Part shown: piece after piece, positions 31,527 through 42,795 of the stretch | How the letters are laid out: each line of letters opens with the position of its first letter | Numbering within the stretch: position 1 is the first letter of the stretch | DNA from: Lonsdalea britannica | GTDB taxonomy: Bacteria; Pseudomonadota; Gammaproteobacteria; Enterobacterales; Enterobacteriaceae | Assembly (NCBI RefSeq): GCF_946477055.1 | Contig: NZ_CAMKXG010000001.1 | Span: 6,682 to 70,681 of the forward strand | DNA: 64,000 nucleotides | Reading direction: 5' to 3' | Notes under the pieces: generated by a model | Database searches by the model: none | What the model was told of the DNA's origin: nothing | What the model saw: only the letters and a program-made list of their open reading frames with translations | Position numbers and translations under genes: made by a program

Positions 31527-32531
31527 GTGAAACTGGATGAAATTGCGCGTCTTGCGGGGGTTTCGCGTACGACGGCCAGTTATGTCATCAACGGAAAGGC
31601 GAAACAGTATCGCGTGAGCGATAAGACCGTTGAAAAGGTCATGGCTGTGGTCCGGGAACACAATTATCATCCAAACGCCGTGGCCGCCGGGTTGCGTGCT
31701 GGGCGAACGCGCTCAATCGGCTTGGTTATCCCCGATCTGGAAAATACCAGCTATACCCGTATCGCCAACTATCTGGAACGTCAGGCGCGTCAGCGCGGCT
31801 ATCAGTTACTGATTGCCTGTTCGGAAGATCAGCCCGATAACGAAATGCGCTGCATTGAACATCTTCTGCAGCGTCAGGTCGATGCCATTATCGTGTCCAC
31901 GTCACTGCCCCCGGAGCATCCTTTTTATCAGCGTTGGGTGAAAGATCCTTTGCCTATTATCGCGTTGGATCGTGCCTTAGATCGCGAGCACTTCACCAGC
32001 GTGGTGGGAGCGGACATGGAAGATGCGGAAATGCTGGCGCAAGAGCTGCGCAACATTCCGGCTGAACGGGTGCTGTATCTGGGGGCGTTGCCAGAGCTAT
32101 CGGTCAGCTTCTTGCGTGAACAAGGTTTTCGGCAGGCCTGGGAGAGCGACCCCCGTCAGGTGAATTATCTCTATGCGAACAGCTACGAACGTAGCGCGGC
32201 GGCGGCGATATTCACGGACTATTTGCAGCACAATCCGATGCCGGAGGCGTTGTTCACGACCTCTTTCCCTCTGTTGCAGGGCGTAATGGACGTGACGTTA
32301 AAGCAAAGCGGGCGTTTGCCTAACAATCTCGCTATCGCCACCTTCGGTGACAATGAGCTGCTGGATTTTCTGGAATGCCAGGTGTTGTCCGTCGCCCAGC
32401 GTCATCGGGAAGTGGCCGAACGGGTACTGGAGCTGGTGCTGGCGAGCCTGGATGAACCGCGCAGGCCGAAGGCGGGGCTGTATCGTATTCGTCGTAGCCT
32501 TTATCGGCGAGGTTCGTTAAGCCGCCGCTAA
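31527..32531 (+). CDS. cra: Catabolite repressor/activator Cra (FruR)
   Basis: Cra is a LacI-family regulator that senses fructose 1-phosphate or fructose 1,6-bisphosphate and controls the direction of carbon flow between glycolysis and gluconeogenesis. The 334-residue product equals E. coli Cra in length, and its first 60 residues, including the helix-turn-helix [20 protein letters not shown], are essentially identical. The start is GTG at 31527 with AAGGGG upstream, as in E. coli. Confidence 0.98.
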   Translation: MKLDEIARLAGVSRTTASYVINGKAKQYRVSDKTVEKVMAVVREHNYHPNAVAAGLRAGRTRSIGLVIPDLENTSYTRIANYLERQARQRGYQLLIACSEDQPDNEMRCIEHLLQRQVDAIIVSTSLPPEHPFYQRWVKDPLPIIALDRALDREHFTSVVGADMEDAEMLAQELRNIPAERVLYLGALPELSVSFLREQGFRQAWESDPRQVNYLYANSYERSAAAAIFTDYLQHNPMPEALFTTSFPLLQGVMDVTLKQSGRLPNNLAIATFGDNELLDFLECQVLSVAQRHREVAERVLELVLASLDEPRRPKAGLYRIRRSLYRRGSLSRR

Positions 32532-32539
32532 GCCGAAAG

Positions 32540-32575
32540 GGAATTGCCGGGTCGACATCTTTCCGGCAGTTCCTA
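32540..32575 (+). terminator. Probable cra terminator
   Basis: GGAATTGCCGG pairs with CCGGCAGTTCC (one G-T pair) around 12 bases, nine bases after the cra stop codon. The following TATTATT is only weakly T-rich. Confidence 0.65.
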
Positions 32576-32730
32576 TTATTCCCGCCGTTATCATCGTCAT
32601 TTATTACACGTCATCTGGATATCTCTCTCCGAATTTTTACTCAGAGCGCGTTATTTCTGAGTTTTCGCCTAAGAAAAGTCCCGTTTTATAAAAAACTTTT
32701 TACCGCTTTACGCCATCTCATGCGGGTCAT

Positions 32731-33192
32731 TTAATGCGTCACAAGCCGTTCCTGGCTTTTGCTGGATACGCGGAACAGCTGACGGCAATATTCCAGGAAA
32801 TAACCGTAGACCACGCCCATGACCATCGATATCACGGCATTACTCCCGACGGCCGTTGCAATTTGCGAGGCGTTGGCGCCAATGCTTAGCAAAATAGCCA
32901 TATAGACCGGTGACTGAAAACTTACGTAGGCAATAAGGTCAGCGACGTTTTTGCTTCGGCAGGATCGGGGCGCCAAATTGTGGGCGAAACCCACGATGCG
33001 ATCGCGGTAGACGCCATAAGGCCACGCAATCACCATATTGACCGGAATGGAAAGCAGGCGTGAAGAGAGCGACTGCTGGAACGACATGCCTGAAATCAGT
33101 ATCTCAATCGCCATGCCCGTAACGAAACAGTAAATCACCATGGCAACGGTGTCGGCCAGCGCGCTGCGCAAGCGTAAGGAGGGGGTGAACAT
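32731..33192 (-). CDS. alaE: L-alanine exporter AlaE
   Basis: AlaE exports L-alanine across the inner membrane and prevents its toxic accumulation. The 153-residue product (149 in E. coli) has about four hydrophobic segments and the family blocks [36 protein letters not shown] and [18 protein letters not shown] lies nine bases upstream of the ATG. In E. coli alaE (ygaW) is in another part of the chromosome; here it is convergent with cra. Confidence 0.93.
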   Translation of the reverse strand: MFTPSLRLRSALADTVAMVIYCFVTGMAIEILISGMSFQQSLSSRLLSIPVNMVIAWPYGVYRDRIVGFAHNLAPRSCRSKNVADLIAYVSFQSPVYMAILLSIGANASQIATAVGSNAVISMVMGVVYGYFLEYCRQLFRVSSKSQERLVTH

Positions 33193-33973
33193 GCCGGTAG
33201 GCTCCAGTGCGTCGAGGATAAAAACAAAAACACGGTATTTAAGTGGTGTTTTGTTTTGGTTTTTTGCTTTTTCGCAGTCTACATCACTGGATGTAATTTT
33301 TAGAGTAGCTATAAATTTTTATTTTTTCGTTGTTATTAGCGGTTGGTGCTACTTTGTCGGCGTAAAAAACCATTGGCATTTTATTATTGTGCTAACGATA
33401 GAAATAGTTATTTAAAACAATGGATTGTGATTATGGGTGAAGAGGGTGATGTGAGCACGGTCGTCTACCTCTCTTTTATATAGATCGGCTTTGCTTCAGA
33501 CGCGGCTGATTATTATTAGACAGGCATGATAGATTTATACTGTAAATATAAACAGTCTTTCTGCATCTGATAAACCACGCTGGAGCGTAGACGTCTTCGT
33601 TGATAAATCATTCTTGATAGAAAACATTCTGTTTTTCTCATCAAAAAATTTATTTTTACAATTCAAAACCGCATCGAAGATTTAAGACCCTTCTCTTTTG
33701 GCAAAATGGATTGTCGAAAAATACTGACAAATCAGGGTTTGACGAGAAACTCGGGTTTTGTCGAAAATAAAAAATACGTAACGATATGTGGCTGTGAAAA
33801 TAATATTGCATTGGCTGTTAAAGCGTATATCTTTCACGCGTTAGTTGAGGCCCGGTTAATTTCTCTTAAATAATCACAGCCTTAATACTCATTATTTTTT
33901 ACTGGTGTTTTTTTAACTGTTTTTCCCCCGCCAAAAGTCACCGTAAATAATGCCTGCCCGCCTCCGTACTTGC
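33193..33973. other. AT-rich noncoding spacer between alaE and the mra promoter
   Basis: About 780 bp, clearly more AT-rich than the flanking genes, with many stop codons in all frames. It should hold the alaE promoter and upstream control of the mra/fts cluster. A ten-base direct repeat TTGTCGAAAA occurs at 33711-33720 and 33758-33767. One short plus-strand open frame (33191-33415) overlaps the alaE start region and is discussed as a finding; I do not call it a gene. Confidence 0.6.
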
Positions 33974-34003
33974 TTGACAAGGTTTTCCTCCCCTCCGTAA
34001 ACT
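33974..34003 (+). promoter_or_regulatory. Main promoter of the mra/fts cluster (Pmra)
   Basis: A perfect -35 box TTGACA at 33974-33979 is followed after 18 bases by TAAACT at 33998-34003. The expected start of transcription is near 34010, at the edge of the MraZ-binding repeats. E. coli has a promoter of the same layout for the whole cluster. Confidence 0.85.
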
Positions 34004-34011
34004 CTGGATCG

Positions 34012-34036
34012 TGGGAATTTGTGGGACAAAGTGGTA
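34012..34036 (+). promoter_or_regulatory. MraZ operator (three TGGGN-type repeats)
   Basis: TGGGA, TGGGA and TGGTA occur at exact ten-base spacing (34012, 34022, 34032), immediately downstream of the -10 box. MraZ in E. coli binds such repeats and represses its own operon. Confidence 0.88.
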
Positions 34037-34065
34037 GAAAATGGCATGAAGGGCTAAATACAACC

Positions 34066-34524
34066 ATGTTTCGTGGGGCAAGTCTGGTCAATCTCGACAG
34101 TAAAGGACGGCTCGCCGTTCCGACCCGATACCGGGACGTACTGAACGAGGAAGCGCAGGGGCAAATGGTTTGCACCATTGACCTCCACCAGCCATGTCTG
34201 CTGCTTTATCTCTTGCCTGAGTGGGAAATCATCGAACAGAAGCTCTCTCGCCTGTCGAGCATGAATCCCGCCGAACGTCGCGTTCAGCGTTTGCTGCTGG
34301 GACACGCCAGTGAGTGCCAAATGGATGGTGCCGGGCGTTTATTAATCGCGTCCACGCTGCGGCAACATGCAAAGCTTACAAAAGAAGTGATGCTGGTCGG
34401 GCAGTTCAACAAGTTTGAACTGTGGGATGAACAGACCTGGTATCGACAAGTCAAGGAAGACATCGAAGCTGAACAATCGACTCAGGAACCGCTATCTGAT
34501 CGATTGCAGGACTTATCTCTATAG
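34066..34524 (+). CDS. mraZ: Transcriptional regulator MraZ
   Basis: MraZ is a ring-forming DNA-binding protein of the SpoVT/AbrB fold that represses the dcw cluster. The ATG at 34066 gives 152 residues, as in E. coli, beginning [23 protein letters not shown]; the second copy of the fold is [17 protein letters not shown]. The frame is open further upstream, through the operator, but that stretch is not translated in relatives. It is the first gene of the cluster. Confidence 0.97.
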   Translation: MFRGASLVNLDSKGRLAVPTRYRDVLNEEAQGQMVCTIDLHQPCLLLYLLPEWEIIEQKLSRLSSMNPAERRVQRLLLGHASECQMDGAGRLLIASTLRQHAKLTKEVMLVGQFNKFELWDEQTWYRQVKEDIEAEQSTQEPLSDRLQDLSL

Positions 34525-34526
34525 TC

Positions 34527-35468
34527 ATGACAGAAACTTTTAAACACACGACCGTGCTGTTGGATGAGGCCGTCAACGGCCTGAACATTCGCGGCGACGG
34601 TATTTACATTGACGGTACGTTTGGCCGCGGCGGTCACTCCCGTCTGATTCTGTCCCATTTGGGGCCGGAGGGTCGCCTGCTGGCAATCGATCGCGATCCT
34701 CAAGCTATCGCCGCTGCCAGCGATATTGACGATGCACGCTTTTCTATCATCCACGGGCCTTTCTCATCAATCGCTGAATACGTTGAAGAACGCGGACTGA
34801 CGGGGAAAATCAACGGCGTACTGCTGGATCTTGGCGTTTCATCGCCTCAGCTCGACGATCCGGAGCGCGGTTTCTCCTTTATGCGTGACGGCCCGCTCGA
34901 CATGCGTATGGATCCTACTCGCGGCGTTTCTGCCGCCGAATGGTTGATGAAAGCGGAAGCGGAAGATATCGCCTGGGTTCTTAAGACCTTTGGCGAAGAA
35001 CGTTTCGCTCGCCGTATTGCTCGCGCCATCGTTGAGCGTAATCAGACTGAACCGATGACGCGCACGAAAGAGCTGGCTGAGCTGATTGCCGCCGCCAGTC
35101 CGATTCGTGAAAAGCATAAACATCCGGCAACGCGCTCTTTCCAGGCCATCCGTATCTATATCAACAGTGAACTCGAAGAGATTGAACGCGCGCTCAACGG
35201 CGCGTTGGATGTCCTCGCTCCCGAAGGTCGACTGTCGGTGATCAGTTTCCACTCGCTGGAAGACCGCATTGTGAAGCGCTTTATCCGTCACAACAGCCGT
35301 GGGCCGCAGGTCCCTGCGGGTCTGCCGTTGACGGAAGAACAGCTCCGCGAACAGGGGGGAAGAACCCTGAAGATCGCAGGAAAAATGAAGCCGTCCGACG
35401 CTGAAGTCGCGGAGAACCCGCGCGCCCGCAGTTCCGTACTGCGCTTCGCGGAGAGATTGTCCTCATGA
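34527..35468 (+). CDS. rsmH: 16S rRNA m4C1402 methyltransferase RsmH (MraW)
   Basis: RsmH methylates N4 of cytidine 1402 in 16S rRNA using S-adenosylmethionine. The 313-residue protein is the same length as in E. coli and has the SAM-binding loop GTFGRGGHS at residues 30-38, then DRDPQAI and [12 protein letters not shown]. Its stop overlaps the ftsL start (ATGA). Confidence 0.98.
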   Translation: MTETFKHTTVLLDEAVNGLNIRGDGIYIDGTFGRGGHSRLILSHLGPEGRLLAIDRDPQAIAAASDIDDARFSIIHGPFSSIAEYVEERGLTGKINGVLLDLGVSSPQLDDPERGFSFMRDGPLDMRMDPTRGVSAAEWLMKAEAEDIAWVLKTFGEERFARRIARAIVERNQTEPMTRTKELAELIAAASPIREKHKHPATRSFQAIRIYINSELEEIERALNGALDVLAPEGRLSVISFHSLEDRIVKRFIRHNSRGPQVPAGLPLTEEQLREQGGRTLKIAGKMKPSDAEVAENPRARSSVLRFAERLSS

Positions 35469-35785
35469 TCGGGCACGAACGTCACTCGCTGGCTGGCGTC
35501 ATTGCAGAAGATTTGCTGCGGCACGGCAAATTGCCCTTGCTGCTGCTGGTCGCTGTTCTGATCTCGGCCGTACTCGTAGTGACGACGGCGCATCGTACTC
35601 GTCTGCTAACCGCAGAACGCGAGCGCCTGCTGCTGGAACGGGATGCGCTGGATATTGAATGGCGCAACCTGATTCTGGAAGAGAATGCGCTGGGCGACCA
35701 TAGCCGTGTCGAGCAGAACGCGATAGAAAAACTCTACATGGGGCACGTCGATCCTTCGCAGGAAAATATTGTGGTTAAACAATGA
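35465..35785 (+). CDS. ftsL: Cell division protein FtsL
   Basis: FtsL is a bitopic protein that forms the FtsQLB complex activating septal wall synthesis. The 106-residue product has one membrane segment (about residues 23-42) and a periplasmic coiled coil ([20 protein letters not shown]). The C-terminus [17 protein letters not shown] matches E. coli closely. It is 15 residues shorter at the cytoplasmic N-terminus than the 121-residue E. coli protein because the start overlaps the rsmH stop codon. Confidence 0.95.
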   Translation: MIGHERHSLAGVIAEDLLRHGKLPLLLLVAVLISAVLVVTTAHRTRLLTAERERLLLERDALDIEWRNLILEENALGDHSRVEQNAIEKLYMGHVDPSQENIVVKQ

Positions 35786-35808
35786 ACTGACAGGTTATTA
35801 CTCAATAA

Positions 35809-37572
35809 ATGAAACCCGCACGCCCCGGAAGGTTGAAACGTCAGGAAGAGCATGCCAGCTTCGTCAGCTGGCGTTTTGCGTTGCTTTGCGGGGGGATTCT
35901 GATCTGTCTGGTCGGCCTGATGCTGCGTACCGCCTATCTCCAGGTCATCGCGCCGGATAAGCTGGTGCGCGAAGGCGACATGCGTTCTCTGCGCGTGCAG
36001 GAAGTGCCCACCGCGCGCGGAATGATTAGCGATCGTGCGGGTCGTCCGCTGGCGGTGAGCGTCCCGGTCAACGCCATTTGGGCCGATCCCAAGGAAGTGA
36101 ACGACCACGGCGGCATCACGCTCGATACGCGCTGGAAAGCGCTGGCCGACGCGCTGGAAATGCCGCTCGACCAAATATCCACCAAGGTCAACGCCAACCC
36201 CAACGGCCGTTTCGTTTATCTGGCGCGTCAGATCAACCCCGCCATCGGCGAATACATCCACAAACTGAAGCTGCCGGGCATCAATCTGCGTCAGGAGTCC
36301 CGTCGCTATTACCCGTCAGGTCCGGTGACCTCTCATCTTATCGGCTTTACCAACATCGACGGGCAGGGCATCGAAGGGGTCGAGAAGAGTTTCGACCGCT
36401 GGCTGACCGGCCAGCCGGGCGAACGTACCGTACGTAAAGACCGATTTGGGCGCGTGATTGAAGATATCTCCTCCGTCGACAGTCAGGCCGCGCACAACCT
36501 GATGCTGAGCATCGACGAACGCCTGCAGGCGCTCGTTTACCGTGAGCTGAATAACGCCGTCGCCTTCAACAAAGCGGAGTCCGGCACCGCTGTGCTGGTC
36601 GACGTCAACACCGGCGAAGTGCTGGCGATGGCCAATAGCCCGTCTTACAACCCGAATAACCTGTCCGGCACTACCAACGACGTCATCCGTAACCGCGCCA
36701 TCACCGATATCTTCGAGCCGGGTTCCACCGTGAAGCCAATGGTGGTGATGTCTGCGTTACAGCGCAACGTGGTGAAAGAGAACAGCGTGCTGAATACGCT
36801 GCCGTATTACATCAACGGGCATGAAATCAAAGACGTAGCGCGCTACAACGAATTGACGCTGACGGGCGTACTGCAGAAATCGAGTAACGTCGGCGTATCT
36901 CGACTGTCGCTGGCGATGCCTTCTTCGGTGTTAGTGGATACTTACTCTCGCTTTGGTCTGGGTAAACCCACCAACCTCGGGCTGGTCGGCGAAAGCTCAG
37001 GGCTGTTTCCTCACCGTCAGCGCTGGGCTGATATCGAACGCGCGACCTTCTCCTTCGGCTACGGTCTGATGGTTACGCCGCTGCAGCTGGCCAGGATGTA
37101 CGCCACTATCGGCAGCTTCGGCGTCTATCGGCCTCTTTCCATCACCAAGGTCGATCCGCCGGTGCCGGGAGAACGTATTTTCCCTGAAAACATCGTACGC
37201 ACCGTGGTGCATATGATGGAAAGCGTCGCGTTGCCGGGCGGCGGTGGCTCGAAAGCCGCCATCAAAGGCTATCGCATCGCCATCAAGACCGGTACGGCCA
37301 AGAAAGTCGGGCCGGACGGCAAGTACATCAACAAATATATTGCTTACACCGCCGGTGTTGCCCCGGCCAGTAATCCTCGCTTCGCGCTGGTCGTGGTCAT
37401 CAATGACCCGCAGGCCGGGAAATACTACGGCGGTGCGGTCTCTGCGCCGGTCTTCGGCGCCATCATGGGCGGCGTGCTTCGCACCATGAACATCGAGCCG
37501 GATGCCCTGGCGACGGGGGAGAAAAATGAATTCGTTATTAACCGAAAAGAGGGCTCAGGTGACAGATCGTAA
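35809..37572 (+). CDS. ftsI: Septal peptidoglycan transpeptidase FtsI (PBP3)
   Basis: FtsI cross-links peptidoglycan at the division site and is a beta-lactam target. The 587-residue product (588 in E. coli) has one N-terminal membrane segment (about residues 22-40), a dimerisation domain, and the transpeptidase domain with the active-site Ser in EPGSTVKPM, the SSN motif in [10 protein letters not shown] and the KTG motif in [10 protein letters not shown]. Its 3' end overlaps the start of murE. Confidence 0.98.
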   Translation: MKPARPGRLKRQEEHASFVSWRFALLCGGILICLVGLMLRTAYLQVIAPDKLVREGDMRSLRVQEVPTARGMISDRAGRPLAVSVPVNAIWADPKEVNDHGGITLDTRWKALADALEMPLDQISTKVNANPNGRFVYLARQINPAIGEYIHKLKLPGINLRQESRRYYPSGPVTSHLIGFTNIDGQGIEGVEKSFDRWLTGQPGERTVRKDRFGRVIEDISSVDSQAAHNLMLSIDERLQALVYRELNNAVAFNKAESGTAVLVDVNTGEVLAMANSPSYNPNNLSGTTNDVIRNRAITDIFEPGSTVKPMVVMSALQRNVVKENSVLNTLPYYINGHEIKDVARYNELTLTGVLQKSSNVGVSRLSLAMPSSVLVDTYSRFGLGKPTNLGLVGESSGLFPHRQRWADIERATFSFGYGLMVTPLQLARMYATIGSFGVYRPLSITKVDPPVPGERIFPENIVRTVVHMMESVALPGGGGSKAAIKGYRIAIKTGTAKKVGPDGKYINKYIAYTAGVAPASNPRFALVVVINDPQAGKYYGGAVSAPVFGAIMGGVLRTMNIEPDALATGEKNEFVINRKEGSGDRS

Positions 37573-39043
37573 TTTGCACGATTTGCTGGCGCCGTGGGTT
37601 GCCAACGTTCCCGAGCGCGCGCTGCGGGACATGACGCTGGACAGCCGTATGGCTGCGGCGGGAGACGTTTTCGTCGCTATTGTCGGACATCAAACCGACG
37701 GGCGACGCTATATTGCGCAGGCCATTGCTCAAGGCGTGGCTGCGGTGATCGCCCAAGCGGATGAGGAAAATCCGGAAGGCACCGTGTGTGAAAAGCACGG
37801 CGTACCGGTGATTTATCTGGATGAGCTTAATCAGCGGCTTTCGGCGCTAGCGGGACGTTTCTACCACCAGCCCGCAGAGAGACTCCGTCTGGTCGGCGTA
37901 ACCGGCACCAACGGTAAAACGACCACCAGCCAGCTGCTGGCGCAGTGGAGCCAGGCGCTGGGCGAAACCAGCGCGGTCATGGGTACCATCGGCAACGGTT
38001 TGCTGGGACGAGAAACCCCGGCGGAAAACACCACGGGTTCGGCCATCGGCGTACAGCAGACGCTCAGCCAATTGGCTGACGCGGGTGCCACATTTGCCGC
38101 GATGGAAGTCTCTTCCCACGGGCTGGTGCAGCATCGCGTTGCCGCGCTACCTTTCGCCGCCGCGGTATTTACCAACCTGAGCCGCGACCATCTCGACTAT
38201 CACGGCGACATGGCGCATTACGAAGGGGCCAAATGGGCGCTCTTCGCGGAACATCAGGTCGGTGAAGCCATTATCAACGCGGACGACGACGTGGGTCGAC
38301 GTTGGCTAAGTCGGCTTCCTGATGCGGTAGCGGTGACGCTGGGCTCACAGCGGCCAGAGGGCCGGAGCCGCTGGCTGCAGGCGACCCGCGTTGAGTATCA
38401 CGACAGCGGTTTCACCGCGCAGGTGGACTCCAGCTGGGGTCAGGCCGTGATTCATAGCCGCCTGATGGGCGAGTTCAACGTCAGCAACATGATGCTGGCG
38501 CTGGCGACGCTGCTGGCGCTGGGCTATCCGCTGGAGCAGTTGGCTGAATCGGCGACGGCAATACAACCGGTCTGCGGCCGGATGGAAGTCTTCCATGCCG
38601 AAGGCAAACCCACCGTGGTTGTTGATTACGCACACACGCCCGACGCGCTGGAAAAAGCGCTGGAGGCGGCAAGACTGCACTGTCAGGGGCAGCTCTGGTG
38701 CGTGTTTGGCTGCGGGGGCGATCGCGATAGAGGTAAGCGCCCACTTATGGGAGCAGTAGCGGAACAGCTGGCCGACCGGGTCATCGTGACGGACGACAAT
38801 CCGCGCAGCGAAGCGCCGCAGGCTATCGTCAAAGATATCCTGAGCGGCCTGATGGACGCCGGTCGAGTGCAGACGATTGAAGGCCGAGCGGCGGCGGTCA
38901 GCAGCGCGGTGATGCATGCCGGGCCGGATGATGTGGTGCTGGTGGCCGGGAAAGGTCACGAAGATTATCAGATCGTGGGCAATCAGCGGTTGGACTACTC
39001 CGACCGACTGACGGTCGCACGCCTGTTGGGAGTGGTGGCATGA
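37559..39043 (+). CDS. murE: UDP-MurNAc-tripeptide synthetase MurE
   Basis: MurE adds meso-diaminopimelate to UDP-MurNAc-L-Ala-D-Glu. From the GTG at 37559, inside the end of ftsI, it has 494 residues (495 in E. coli). The ATP loop [11 protein letters not shown] is at 113-123 and the DNPR motif for meso-diaminopimelate lies in [11 protein letters not shown]. An in-frame ATG at 37526 has a very good GGGGGAG site upstream and would add 11 residues, so that start cannot be excluded; similarity to E. coli begins at the GTG. Confidence 0.97.
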   Translation: MTDRNLHDLLAPWVANVPERALRDMTLDSRMAAAGDVFVAIVGHQTDGRRYIAQAIAQGVAAVIAQADEENPEGTVCEKHGVPVIYLDELNQRLSALAGRFYHQPAERLRLVGVTGTNGKTTTSQLLAQWSQALGETSAVMGTIGNGLLGRETPAENTTGSAIGVQQTLSQLADAGATFAAMEVSSHGLVQHRVAALPFAAAVFTNLSRDHLDYHGDMAHYEGAKWALFAEHQVGEAIINADDDVGRRWLSRLPDAVAVTLGSQRPEGRSRWLQATRVEYHDSGFTAQVDSSWGQAVIHSRLMGEFNVSNMMLALATLLALGYPLEQLAESATAIQPVCGRMEVFHAEGKPTVVVDYAHTPDALEKALEAARLHCQGQLWCVFGCGGDRDRGKRPLMGAVAEQLADRVIVTDDNPRSEAPQAIVKDILSGLMDAGRVQTIEGRAAAVSSAVMHAGPDDVVLVAGKGHEDYQIVGNQRLDYSDRLTVARLLGVVA

Positions 39044-40401
39044 TTCGCGTAACGCTGAGCCAATTGGCGAACGTATTAGACGCCCGTCTGGAAGGAGACG
39101 ATCTGGCGATCGACGCCGTCTCGACGGACACCCGTCATTTGACGGAAGGCTGCCTGTTTGTCGCGCTACAGGGCGAGAAATTCGATGCTCACGACTACGC
39201 CGCGAATGCGATTAGCGAGGGCGCGGCAGCACTGGTGGTGAGTAAGCGCTTACCTGTTTCGGCGCCGCAGCTGATTGTTAAAGATACGCGGCTGGCGCTC
39301 GGCGCGCTGGCTGCCTGGGTTCGGCAGCAATCGTCGGCCCGCGTTGTCGCCCTGACCGGTTCGTCCGGCAAAACGTCGGTCAAAGAGATGACCGCCGCGA
39401 TTCTGCGGCAGTGCGGCAACGTGCTGTATACCGCCGGGAATCTGAATAACGACATCGGCGTACCGTTGACGCTGCTGCGACTGACGCCAGAACACGATTT
39501 CGCCGTCATTGAGCTGGGCGCGAACCACATCGGCGAGATTGCCTACACCGCCGATCTCACGAGGCCGGAAACGGCGCTGGTCAACAATATTGCGGCGGCG
39601 CATCTGGAAGGGTTCGGGTCGCTGGCCGGTGTTGCGCAGGCCAAGGGCGAGATCTTCAACGGTCTGCCCGCTGACGGCGTGGCGATTCTTAACGCCGACA
39701 GCAATGACTGGCCGCACTGGCAAACGACGCTGACGCAGAAAACCGTCTGGCGTTTTTCGCCGGAAGCCGCAGAGGATGTGGACTTCTTTGCCAGCGATGT
39801 CGTGGTGCAAGCGCAGGGGACGACGTTCACCCTGCACAGCCCGTTCGGCGAGGTTGGGGTCACGTTACCGTTGCCGGGTAAACACAATATCGCCAACGCG
39901 CTAGCCGCCACGGCGTTGGCGATGTCCGTCGGGGCGTCAACGGAGGCTGTGAAGTCAGGGCTGGCGCAGCTTCAGGCGGTGCCGGGACGTTTGTTCCCGC
40001 TCTCTTTGGGCGGTGAGCAACGAGTGCTCGACGACAGCTACAACGCCAACGTCGGTTCTCTGACGGCGGCGGTGCAGGTGCTGGCGGACATGCCGGGCTA
40101 TCGGGTACTGGTCGTCGGCGACATGGCGGAGTTAGGGCAGGAAGCAGAAGCTTGTCACCGTCAGGTTGGCGAGGCGGCCCGGATCGCCGGTATCGACCGG
40201 GTGCTGAGCGTCGGTACGTTGAGCGAATGGATTAGCCAGGCCAGCGGGCAGGGTGAACATTTTCAGGATAAAGCCGCCGTGGTCGACCGTCTTCGGGCGC
40301 TGTTGGCGGAACACACAGTGATTACCATTTTAATAAAAGGCTCACGCAGCGCTGCGATGGAGCAGGTAGTACGCGCATTACAGGAGAAGGCAACATGTTA
40401 G
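39040..40401 (+). CDS. murF: UDP-MurNAc-pentapeptide synthetase MurF
   Basis: MurF adds D-Ala-D-Ala to the UDP-MurNAc-tripeptide, completing the cytoplasmic precursor. The 453-residue product (452 in E. coli) has the ATP loop [13 protein letters not shown] at about 105-117 and the [10 protein letters not shown] block. It overlaps murE by four bases (ATGA) and mraY by seven. Confidence 0.98.
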   Translation: MIRVTLSQLANVLDARLEGDDLAIDAVSTDTRHLTEGCLFVALQGEKFDAHDYAANAISEGAAALVVSKRLPVSAPQLIVKDTRLALGALAAWVRQQSSARVVALTGSSGKTSVKEMTAAILRQCGNVLYTAGNLNNDIGVPLTLLRLTPEHDFAVIELGANHIGEIAYTADLTRPETALVNNIAAAHLEGFGSLAGVAQAKGEIFNGLPADGVAILNADSNDWPHWQTTLTQKTVWRFSPEAAEDVDFFASDVVVQAQGTTFTLHSPFGEVGVTLPLPGKHNIANALAATALAMSVGASTEAVKSGLAQLQAVPGRLFPLSLGGEQRVLDDSYNANVGSLTAAVQVLADMPGYRVLVVGDMAELGQEAEACHRQVGEAARIAGIDRVLSVGTLSEWISQASGQGEHFQDKAAVVDRLRALLAEHTVITILIKGSRSAAMEQVVRALQEKATC

Positions 40402-41477
40402 TGTGGCTGGCCGAACAATTGGTCAAATTTTATTCCGGCTTCAACGTCTTTTCCTACCTGACGTTTCGAGCCATCGTCAGCCTGCTGACTGCGTTGGTGA
40501 TCTCGCTCTGGATGGGGCCGCATTTGATTGCCTGGCTGCAGCGTTTACAGATTGGTCAGGTTGTTCGTAGCGAAGGGCCGGAGTCGCACTTCAGCAAGCG
40601 CGGTACGCCGACGATGGGCGGCGTGATGATACTGGCTTCGATCACGATCTCCGTTCTGCTGTGGGTCAACCTGTCTAACCCTTACGTCTGGTGCGTGCTG
40701 CTGGTGTTGCTGGGTTACGGCATCGTCGGGTTCGTGGACGACTACCGCAAGGTTGTACGCAAAGACACTAAAGGGCTGATCGCGCGCTGGAAGTATTTCT
40801 GGCAGTCGCTGTTGGCGCTCGTCGTCGCCTTTTCCATGTATGCCATCGGCAAAGATACGCCAGCGACGCAGCTGGTCGTGCCGTTCTTTAAAGACATCAT
40901 GCCGCAGTTGGGATTGATGTATGTGGTGCTGGCTTATTTCGTGATTGTCGGCACCAGCAACGCCGTCAATCTGACCGACGGTCTGGACGGTCTGGCGATT
41001 ATGCCGACGGTGTTTGTCGCCGCGGGCTTCGGGCTGGTGGCGTGGGCGACGGGGAACATGAACTTCGCCAACTACCTGCATATTCCGTACATCCGCCATG
41101 CCAGCGAACTGGTGGTGGTGTGTACGGCAATCGTCGGCGCGGGACTCGGGTTTCTATGGTTCAACACCTATCCGGCGCAGGTCTTTATGGGCGACGTCGG
41201 TTCGCTGGCGCTGGGCGGCGCGCTCGGGACGATCGCCGTGCTGCTGCGTCAGGAATTTTTACTGGTGATCATGGGGGGCGTGTTCGTGGTCGAAACGCTG
41301 TCGGTGATCCTGCAGGTTGGCTCCTTTAAGCTGCGCGGCCAGCGGATTTTCCGCATGGCGCCGATACATCACCACTATGAGCTTAAAGGTTGGCCGGAAC
41401 CGCGCGTGATTGTGCGGTTCTGGATTATTTCTCTGATGCTGGTGCTCATTGGACTGGTCACACTGAAGGTACGGTAA
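40395..41477 (+). CDS. mraY: Phospho-MurNAc-pentapeptide translocase MraY
   Basis: MraY transfers phospho-MurNAc-pentapeptide to undecaprenyl phosphate, forming lipid I at the inner membrane. The 360-residue product equals E. coli in length, with ten hydrophobic segments, the catalytic aspartates in FVDDYRK and [10 protein letters not shown], and the conserved [13 protein letters not shown] loop. Confidence 0.98.
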   Translation: MLVWLAEQLVKFYSGFNVFSYLTFRAIVSLLTALVISLWMGPHLIAWLQRLQIGQVVRSEGPESHFSKRGTPTMGGVMILASITISVLLWVNLSNPYVWCVLLVLLGYGIVGFVDDYRKVVRKDTKGLIARWKYFWQSLLALVVAFSMYAIGKDTPATQLVVPFFKDIMPQLGLMYVVLAYFVIVGTSNAVNLTDGLDGLAIMPTVFVAAGFGLVAWATGNMNFANYLHIPYIRHASELVVVCTAIVGAGLGFLWFNTYPAQVFMGDVGSLALGGALGTIAVLLRQEFLLVIMGGVFVVETLSVILQVGSFKLRGQRIFRMAPIHHHYELKGWPEPRVIVRFWIISLMLVLIGLVTLKVR

Positions 41478-41481
41478 CGAC

Positions 41482-42795
41482 ATGGACTATCAGGGTAAAA
41501 AAGTCGTCATTATCGGGTTGGGCCTGACCGGGCTCTCCTGTGTTGATTTCTTCCTTACGCGCGGGGTGACGCCCCGCGTGGTGGATACCCGTGTCAGTCC
41601 GCCTGGTCTGGATAAACTGCCCGAGCAGGTCGAACGCTACGTGGGCGGATTACAGGAAGACTGGCTAATGGACGCCGACTTGATCGTCGCCAGCCCCGGT
41701 ATCGCTCTGGCCACGCCCGCGTTATGCGACGCTGCGGAGGCAGGCATTGAGATCGTCGGCGATATCGAGCTGTTTTGCCGCGAGGCGCAGGCGCCAATCG
41801 TCGCGATCACGGGATCGAACGGGAAAAGCACCGTCACCACGCTGGTGGGAGACATGGCGCGTGCGGCCGGTTGGTCGGTAGGGGTTGGCGGCAACATTGG
41901 CGTGCCCGCGTTGGAACTGCTCAAGCAGGAGTGCCAGCTGTATGTGCTGGAACTGTCCAGCTTCCAGCTGGAAACAACCTGTAGCCTGCATGCCGCGGCG
42001 GCCACCATCCTGAACGTGACGGAAGATCACTCCAACCGTTATCCGTTAGGTCTGCAGCAGTACCGCGCCGCGAAGCTGCGCATCTACGAAAACGCCGCGG
42101 TCTGCGTGGTGAACGCCGATGATGCGCTGACCATGCCGGTGCGTGGCGCTGACGACCGCTGTCTGAGCTTCGGCGTGGACGTAGGCAACTATCACCTGAA
42201 TCGGCAGCAGGGCGAAACCTGGCTGCGGGTGAACGGGGAGCGCGTGATCAATACGCGTGAAATCAAATTGGTCGGACAGCATAACTATACCAACGCGCTT
42301 GCCGCGTTGGCGCTGGCCGATACGGTGGGCATTCCCCGCGCATCCGCGCTGGCGGCGCTCACCGGCTTTACCGGTCTGGCGCATCGTTTCCAGCTGGTGC
42401 TGGATCGCAACGAGGTGCGCTGGATCAACGACTCGAAAGCGACCAACGTCGGCAGCACCGAGGCGGCGCTGAGCGGTTTGCACATCGACGGCACGCTGCA
42501 TCTGCTGCTGGGCGGAGACGGCAAGTCCGCCGACTTCTCGCCGCTGAAGCCCTATCTTCAGGGCGATAACGTGCGGCTGTACTGTTTTGGTCGCGATGGC
42601 GATCTGCTGGCGGCGCTGCGTCCCGATATCGCGCAGAGTACCGAGACCCTGGCGCAGGCGATGACGCTCATTGCTCAGCAGGTCAGCCCGGGCGACGTAG
42701 TGTTGCTGTCCCCGGCCTGTGCGAGTCTGGATCAGTTCCGCAGCTTTGAGCATCGCGGCGATGAATTTGCACGTTTGGCGGAGGAACTGGGCTGA
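41482..42795 (+). CDS. murD: UDP-MurNAc-L-alanine:D-glutamate ligase MurD
   Basis: MurD adds D-glutamate to UDP-MurNAc-L-Ala. The 437-residue protein (438 in E. coli) has an N-terminal UDP-binding Rossmann fold ([13 protein letters not shown]), the ATP loop [12 protein letters not shown] at 109-120 and the late motif [17 protein letters not shown]. The stop codon shares a base with the ftsW start. Confidence 0.98.
   Translation: MDYQGKKVVIIGLGLTGLSCVDFFLTRGVTPRVVDTRVSPPGLDKLPEQVERYVGGLQEDWLMDADLIVASPGIALATPALCDAAEAGIEIVGDIELFCREAQAPIVAITGSNGKSTVTTLVGDMARAAGWSVGVGGNIGVPALELLKQECQLYVLELSSFQLETTCSLHAAAATILNVTEDHSNRYPLGLQQYRAAKLRIYENAAVCVVNADDALTMPVRGADDRCLSFGVDVGNYHLNRQQGETWLRVNGERVINTREIKLVGQHNYTNALAALALADTVGIPRASALAALTGFTGLAHRFQLVLDRNEVRWINDSKATNVGSTEAALSGLHIDGTLHLLLGGDGKSADFSPLKPYLQGDNVRLYCFGRDGDLLAALRPDIAQSTETLAQAMTLIAQQVSPGDVVLLSPACASLDQFRSFEHRGDEFARLAEELG

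Noticed and set aside
34012-34036. Minisatellite-like repeat before mraZ
   Set aside because: The spacing and sequence match the known MraZ operator, so it is a regulatory site and not a simple repeat.
33970-34065. N-terminal extension of MraZ in the open frame starting at 33970
   Set aside because: This stretch contains the -35/-10 boxes and the MraZ operator, and the homologous protein starts at 34066.
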